A stretch of 7,030 bases of DNA from Candidatus Sulfopaludibacter sp. SbA3 (GTDB lineage: Bacteria > Acidobacteriota > Terriglobia > 2-12-FULL-54-10), in contig CAMBEY010000151.1 of assembly GCA_945865705.1 (NCBI GenBank), forward strand, positions 1 through 7,030, in the 5' to 3' direction. Shown one piece after another: positions 4,211-7,030 of this stretch (position 1 is its first letter; each line of letters starts with the position of its first letter). The position numbers and the translations under genes were made by a program. The notes beneath the pieces are model-generated. The model had not been told where the DNA came from. It was given only the letters and a program-made list of their open reading frames with translations, and searched no databases.

Positions 4211-7030
4211 CCGCCCAGTACGACTGAATCTGATGATCGGGATTGCCATTGCAGTCTTGTGGACTTTTAATGCAGTAGTATCCGCCGGTATACCTGCAAC
4301 CAAATGGCAAACCGATGGAGTGCATGCTCTACACTTCGGTGCAAGAACTGTTGCAATTAGCGACAGTGCCGGAGGGATCTTCTTAGCAGGGTTCAATCCC
4401 TTCGAGCCTGACGCTGGACTTCGGCTTCAGCATCTAGCCAACGATGGGACAAAGTTGTGGGCGGCGGGCAGCATCAAGCTTGAAGGAAGCCCGTTCGGAA
4501 CTCCAGCGATTGCTTCTGACGGGGCAGGCGGCATTATTGTCGCGTGGAAAGATGGTCGCCGTTCGATTGAGTTTAATGAGAGTACGGAAGAGCTATTTGC
4601 TCAACGATTGGACACTAACGGTCAGGTTCTTTGGCAGGCGCGTGGAGTACCGCTAGCCACGGGTTGCCTTCCCAATCTGGTGTGTGGAAGCCCAAAAGAC
4701 AACCTACAAATGATCAGCGATGGTGCAGGAGGGGCAATCCTTACTTGGATGGAAGTGCGGGATGGATTTCACCTTTCAGTTTGGGCGCAAAAAATTCGAG
4801 CTGATGGTTCGATCGCCTGGTCAAGCTCAGGCGTTCCAATTGCTTTTGGAATGGTCGGAGTCTACTCGGATTATCCCAAATTGGTCAGTGATGGCAGTGG
4901 TGGTGCAATACTTGCGTGGGAAGATTCAAGGGTAGGAGTGGGATTCGGAATATACGCGCAGCGAGTTGATGCCCGTGGCTTACTGCAGTGGCCTATTAAC
5001 AACGGAATACAAGTTGCTCAGGCCATAGTATCAGTTGGCACGAAGGGATTTGATATCGTCGCTGATGGTATTGGCGGAGCTTTCTTAACCTGGGTAGATC
5101 GCCGTACACAAGATCCTAATAACCAGAATGCCGAGATTTATGCGCAACGGCTAAATTCTGGCGGTCAGCCACAGTGGACCGCAGGCGGCATTCCCATTTG
5201 TCTAAACCCTATGGAGCAATACCATCCACTTGTTGTTAACGACGGCGAAGGCGGAGCGATTATTGTTTGGGAAGACCAAAGCGCTCTGAATGGCGAATTT
5301 CCTTGGATCGCTGGTCAAAGGGTGAATGGATCAGGAACTGTTCTCTGGGCCACCAATGGAGTCGCGCTCTCGACAGAATATGGCCGAGATCACTTCCTCA
5401 TTTCCGATGGTAATGGAGGAGCGATCACGGTTTTTCAGCGTGCAAAGACCGTGAATGGTCAACTCCAGTCTCAAATTATCTTGCAGCGGATTGACGGTGC
5501 GGCTCAGCGGCTCTGGGGTCTAAGCGGCTTCACCATGCGTTCTGCGGCAAATTTTAATTCTTCTTTCAACCCCGAGTTTATTTCTGACGGAATTGGAGGA
5601 GCAATCGTATACTGGCCAGACCTCCGCAATAGTCAAAACTTTCCAGAACAGTATGCCCAACGGGTTAGTGAAGTCGATTTGATCAGTAAAGGGACAATTG
5701 GAATTGCGCCGGTCTTCGCCTCATCAGGTACTGTCGCTCAAGTCCCGGTAACGGTTGTGCTTGGGTCCAATGTGTCAATTGATGCCATCACATTTAGTAT
5801 ATCCGTAAGCCCACTTGGATCAGCGCCCGCGGTAACTTCACAACTACTTTTCCAAAAGGATGCTTCGATCGCTTCAGCCCCAGCGATAAATTCGACGCTC
5901 TCTAGCATGACAGTAACTTGGAATGGTCCAATCCCGGCCCTGACTGGAGTGCGGCGATTGGGGTATATCCAGATGTCGATTCCGAATGGCGCAATTGCTG
6001 GTCATACTTATTCCGTCATAATCACAAGCAGCCCGGCCTCCTTTACCTCAGTACCCGTGAAATTAACAAGCGGGCTCAACCAATTCGTGCAAGTTGTCGC
6101 TGGAACGTATTTGGTCGGAGACGATTTTCAGGCTTCTGGCAATGATCTCGGTAGTTTTGGGAATGGGATTCTCACAACCAACGACATACTGTTTCAGCTT
6201 CGTGCAATAGTAAATCGTACCGGATACAGGCCACCAAGCTGCTCAGACCGCTATGACGCGTTAGACGTATTCCCTCTTGACACAGGAAGTCGTGGCGGAG
6301 ACACCTTATTAAACAATCTTGATCTCTTGGCAAATTGGACCAGGGTAAATGGGCAAGATGCTTCCCGCCCCACTCGTACGCCTCGAAACTTGCCGTGTCC
6401 GGGCATCTCCCCGTTATCAATTAGCCCGGATGGGAAGGTCTCGAATTTGGGAATTGATACACATTACATTGCGCAAGGCACCGTATCCGTTGGTAGCGTG
6501 CTGGACCATCGAGCGGTTGTAGCTAGGATTCCGCTGACACTGAATCTTGACCAAAGCCTGTCGATTGATTCACTTTCTATTGGAGTTCGTGTTGTGCCAA
6601 GCGGGAGCACATTTTCAGTGGTAGAGCGCATGACTTTTGAGCCCTCATCCGGAGTTCAGGCACCCACGATCATTGATTCAGAATCCTCGGGCGATTCAAT
6701 GGCTTTGGCATGGCTTGGACCGGTTTCCTTCTCGGGTATCGTGCAGTTGGGATGGCTAAATATCAAATCTTCAGTCTTGACTCCTTATGGAGAATCTTAC
6801 GCCATACAATTGACCGGAGCCTCGGCCACAACAGGCAGTGGGACAGCAAACGTCGATCTCGCTTTAGGGGCGAACTCCACCCTGACGATTGTGCTCAACC
6901 CGAAGGTGACTATTACACAGGATCCTGCCCAGACAGATCCTACTACTCAACTTCCAATCACGTTCAAGGCCGATTTTACTGAATCGGTTACTGGATTTAC
7001 TGCAAGCGATGTTGTTTTGAGCGGAACGGC
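4203..7030 (+). CDS. Large secreted multidomain protein: propeller-like repeats, cohesin-like, dockerin-like and Ig-like domains (3' partial)
   Basis: The frame from ATG 4203 is open for 942 codons and runs off the window. Residues 1-28 form a signal peptide: basic start, hydrophobic core LMIGIAIAVLW, and likely cleavage after VVSA, so the product is exported. Residues 53-492 hold eight copies of an SDGxGG...W...AQR...W repeat about 52-67 residues apart, suggesting a seven- or eight-bladed beta-propeller. About 494-612 resembles a cohesin domain (VPVTVVLGSNVSIDAITFS ... GYIQMSIPNGAIAG). About 632-725 is a dockerin-like module with two NNxD/TNxD motifs (GNGILTTNDILFQLRA, GGDTLLNNLDLLAN). About 735-898 is a second cohesin-like domain. 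From 900 (PKVTITQDPAQTDPTT ... GFTASDVVLSGT) a bacterial Ig-like repeat begins. The role is probably cell-surface or extracellular adhesion or polymer binding; no catalytic domain is visible. Composition is lower in GC than the element. Domain names rest on pattern memory. Confidence 0.9.
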   Translation, partial: MSSRPVRLNLMIGIAIAVLWTFNAVVSAGIPATKWQTDGVHALHFGARTVAISDSAGGIFLAGFNPFEPDAGLRLQHLANDGTKLWAAGSIKLEGSPFGTPAIASDGAGGIIVAWKDGRRSIEFNESTEELFAQRLDTNGQVLWQARGVPLATGCLPNLVCGSPKDNLQMISDGAGGAILTWMEVRDGFHLSVWAQKIRADGSIAWSSSGVPIAFGMVGVYSDYPKLVSDGSGGAILAWEDSRVGVGFGIYAQRVDARGLLQWPINNGIQVAQAIVSVGTKGFDIVADGIGGAFLTWVDRRTQDPNNQNAEIYAQRLNSGGQPQWTAGGIPICLNPMEQYHPLVVNDGEGGAIIVWEDQSALNGEFPWIAGQRVNGSGTVLWATNGVALSTEYGRDHFLISDGNGGAITVFQRAKTVNGQLQSQIILQRIDGAAQRLWGLSGFTMRSAANFNSSFNPEFISDGIGGAIVYWPDLRNSQNFPEQYAQRVSEVDLISKGTIGIAPVFASSGTVAQVPVTVVLGSNVSIDAITFSISVSPLGSAPAVTSQLLFQKDASIASAPAINSTLSSMTVTWNGPIPALTGVRRLGYIQMSIPNGAIAGHTYSVIITSSPASFTSVPVKLTSGLNQFVQVVAGTYLVGDDFQASGNDLGSFGNGILTTNDILFQLRAIVNRTGYRPPSCSDRYDALDVFPLDTGSRGGDTLLNNLDLLANWTRVNGQDASRPTRTPRNLPCPGISPLSISPDGKVSNLGIDTHYIAQGTVSVGSVLDHRAVVARIPLTLNLDQSLSIDSLSIGVRVVPSGSTFSVVERMTFEPSSGVQAPTIIDSESSGDSMALAWLGPVSFSGIVQLGWLNIKSSVLTPYGESYAIQLTGASATTGSGTANVDLALGANSTLTIVLNPKVTITQDPAQTDPTTQLPITFKADFTESVTGFTASDVVLSGT
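4359..5678 (+). repeat. Eight coding repeats of a propeller-like SDGxGG motif
   Basis: Repeat starts fall at residues 53, 105, 172, 229, 287, 346, 401 and 461 of the large protein. Each opens with a version of SDGxGGAI (ISDSAGGIF, SDGAGGII, SDGAGGAI, SDGSGGAI, ADGIGGAF, NDGEGGAI, SDGNGGAI, SDGIGGAI). A Trp/Asp-Arg stretch follows, then an AQR-L/V-D segment and a closing W-x-x-x-G. The first copy is divergent and the last lacks the closing Trp. The DNA copies are well diverged, so this is an old protein repeat and not a recent DNA duplication. Confidence 0.8.

Noticed and set aside
4163..4396. Minus-strand 77-codon frame at the start of the large gene
   Set aside because: It lies antisense within the signal peptide and first repeat of the clearly coding plus-strand gene and has no recognisable features.
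5918..6420. Short frames on both strands inside the large gene
   Set aside because: They are shadows of the continuous 942-codon frame, which carries clear domain patterns through this stretch.

Overview
The window holds the right-hand end of a GC-rich integrated mobile element (about 1-3676), a tRNA-Arg gene at its edge, and a stretch of ordinary chromosome (about 3677-7030) that carries the 5' part of a very large secreted-protein gene. The host looks like a GC-moderate soil or environmental bacterium. I lean towards Acidobacteriota from the style of the integrase and of the propeller/cohesin/dockerin-like secreted protein, but this is inference from family memory, not a search result. Base composition changes across the tRNA: counted by hand, 2641-2700 in the element has 40 G/C of 60, while 5041-5100 in the chromosomal gene has 29 of 60.

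Element (1 to about 3676). A primase/helicase gene of Toprim plus DUF927 type enters from the left edge and ends at 1993. It is broken by an in-frame amber codon at 428-430. Between its end and the end of a convergent small basic-protein gene (2404-2195, minus strand) lies a 201-base gap. This gap contains a strikingly symmetric array of a GGGACA motif: three 9-bp units in one orientation, an AT-rich tract, an inner inverted pair, and three 9-bp units in the opposite orientation, all four mirror pairs sharing one centre at 2084.5. I read it as a candidate replication origin of the element. A short palindrome separates the small gene from the divergent tyrosine-recombinase integrase gene (2515-3657).

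Junction. The integrase gene ends 16 bases before the 3' CCA of a minus-strand tRNA-Arg(UCU) gene (3674-3749). This is the classic arrangement for an element integrated at a tRNA 3' end, so the att core should lie within the 3' half of the tRNA, with its partner off the left edge.

Chromosomal side. After a 453-base gap holding a 29-bp-spaced direct repeat and a doubtful 109-codon reading frame, a gene starts at 4203 and stays open for 942 codons to the window end. It encodes a signal peptide, eight repeats of a beta-propeller-like SDGxGG...W...AQR...W motif, a cohesin-like domain, a dockerin-like module, a second cohesin-like domain and the start of a bacterial Ig-like domain.

Together the element genes form a compact integrate-and-replicate module (primase/helicase, origin-like array, small basic accessory protein, integrase). 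Its replication gene may now be inactive because of the amber codon.
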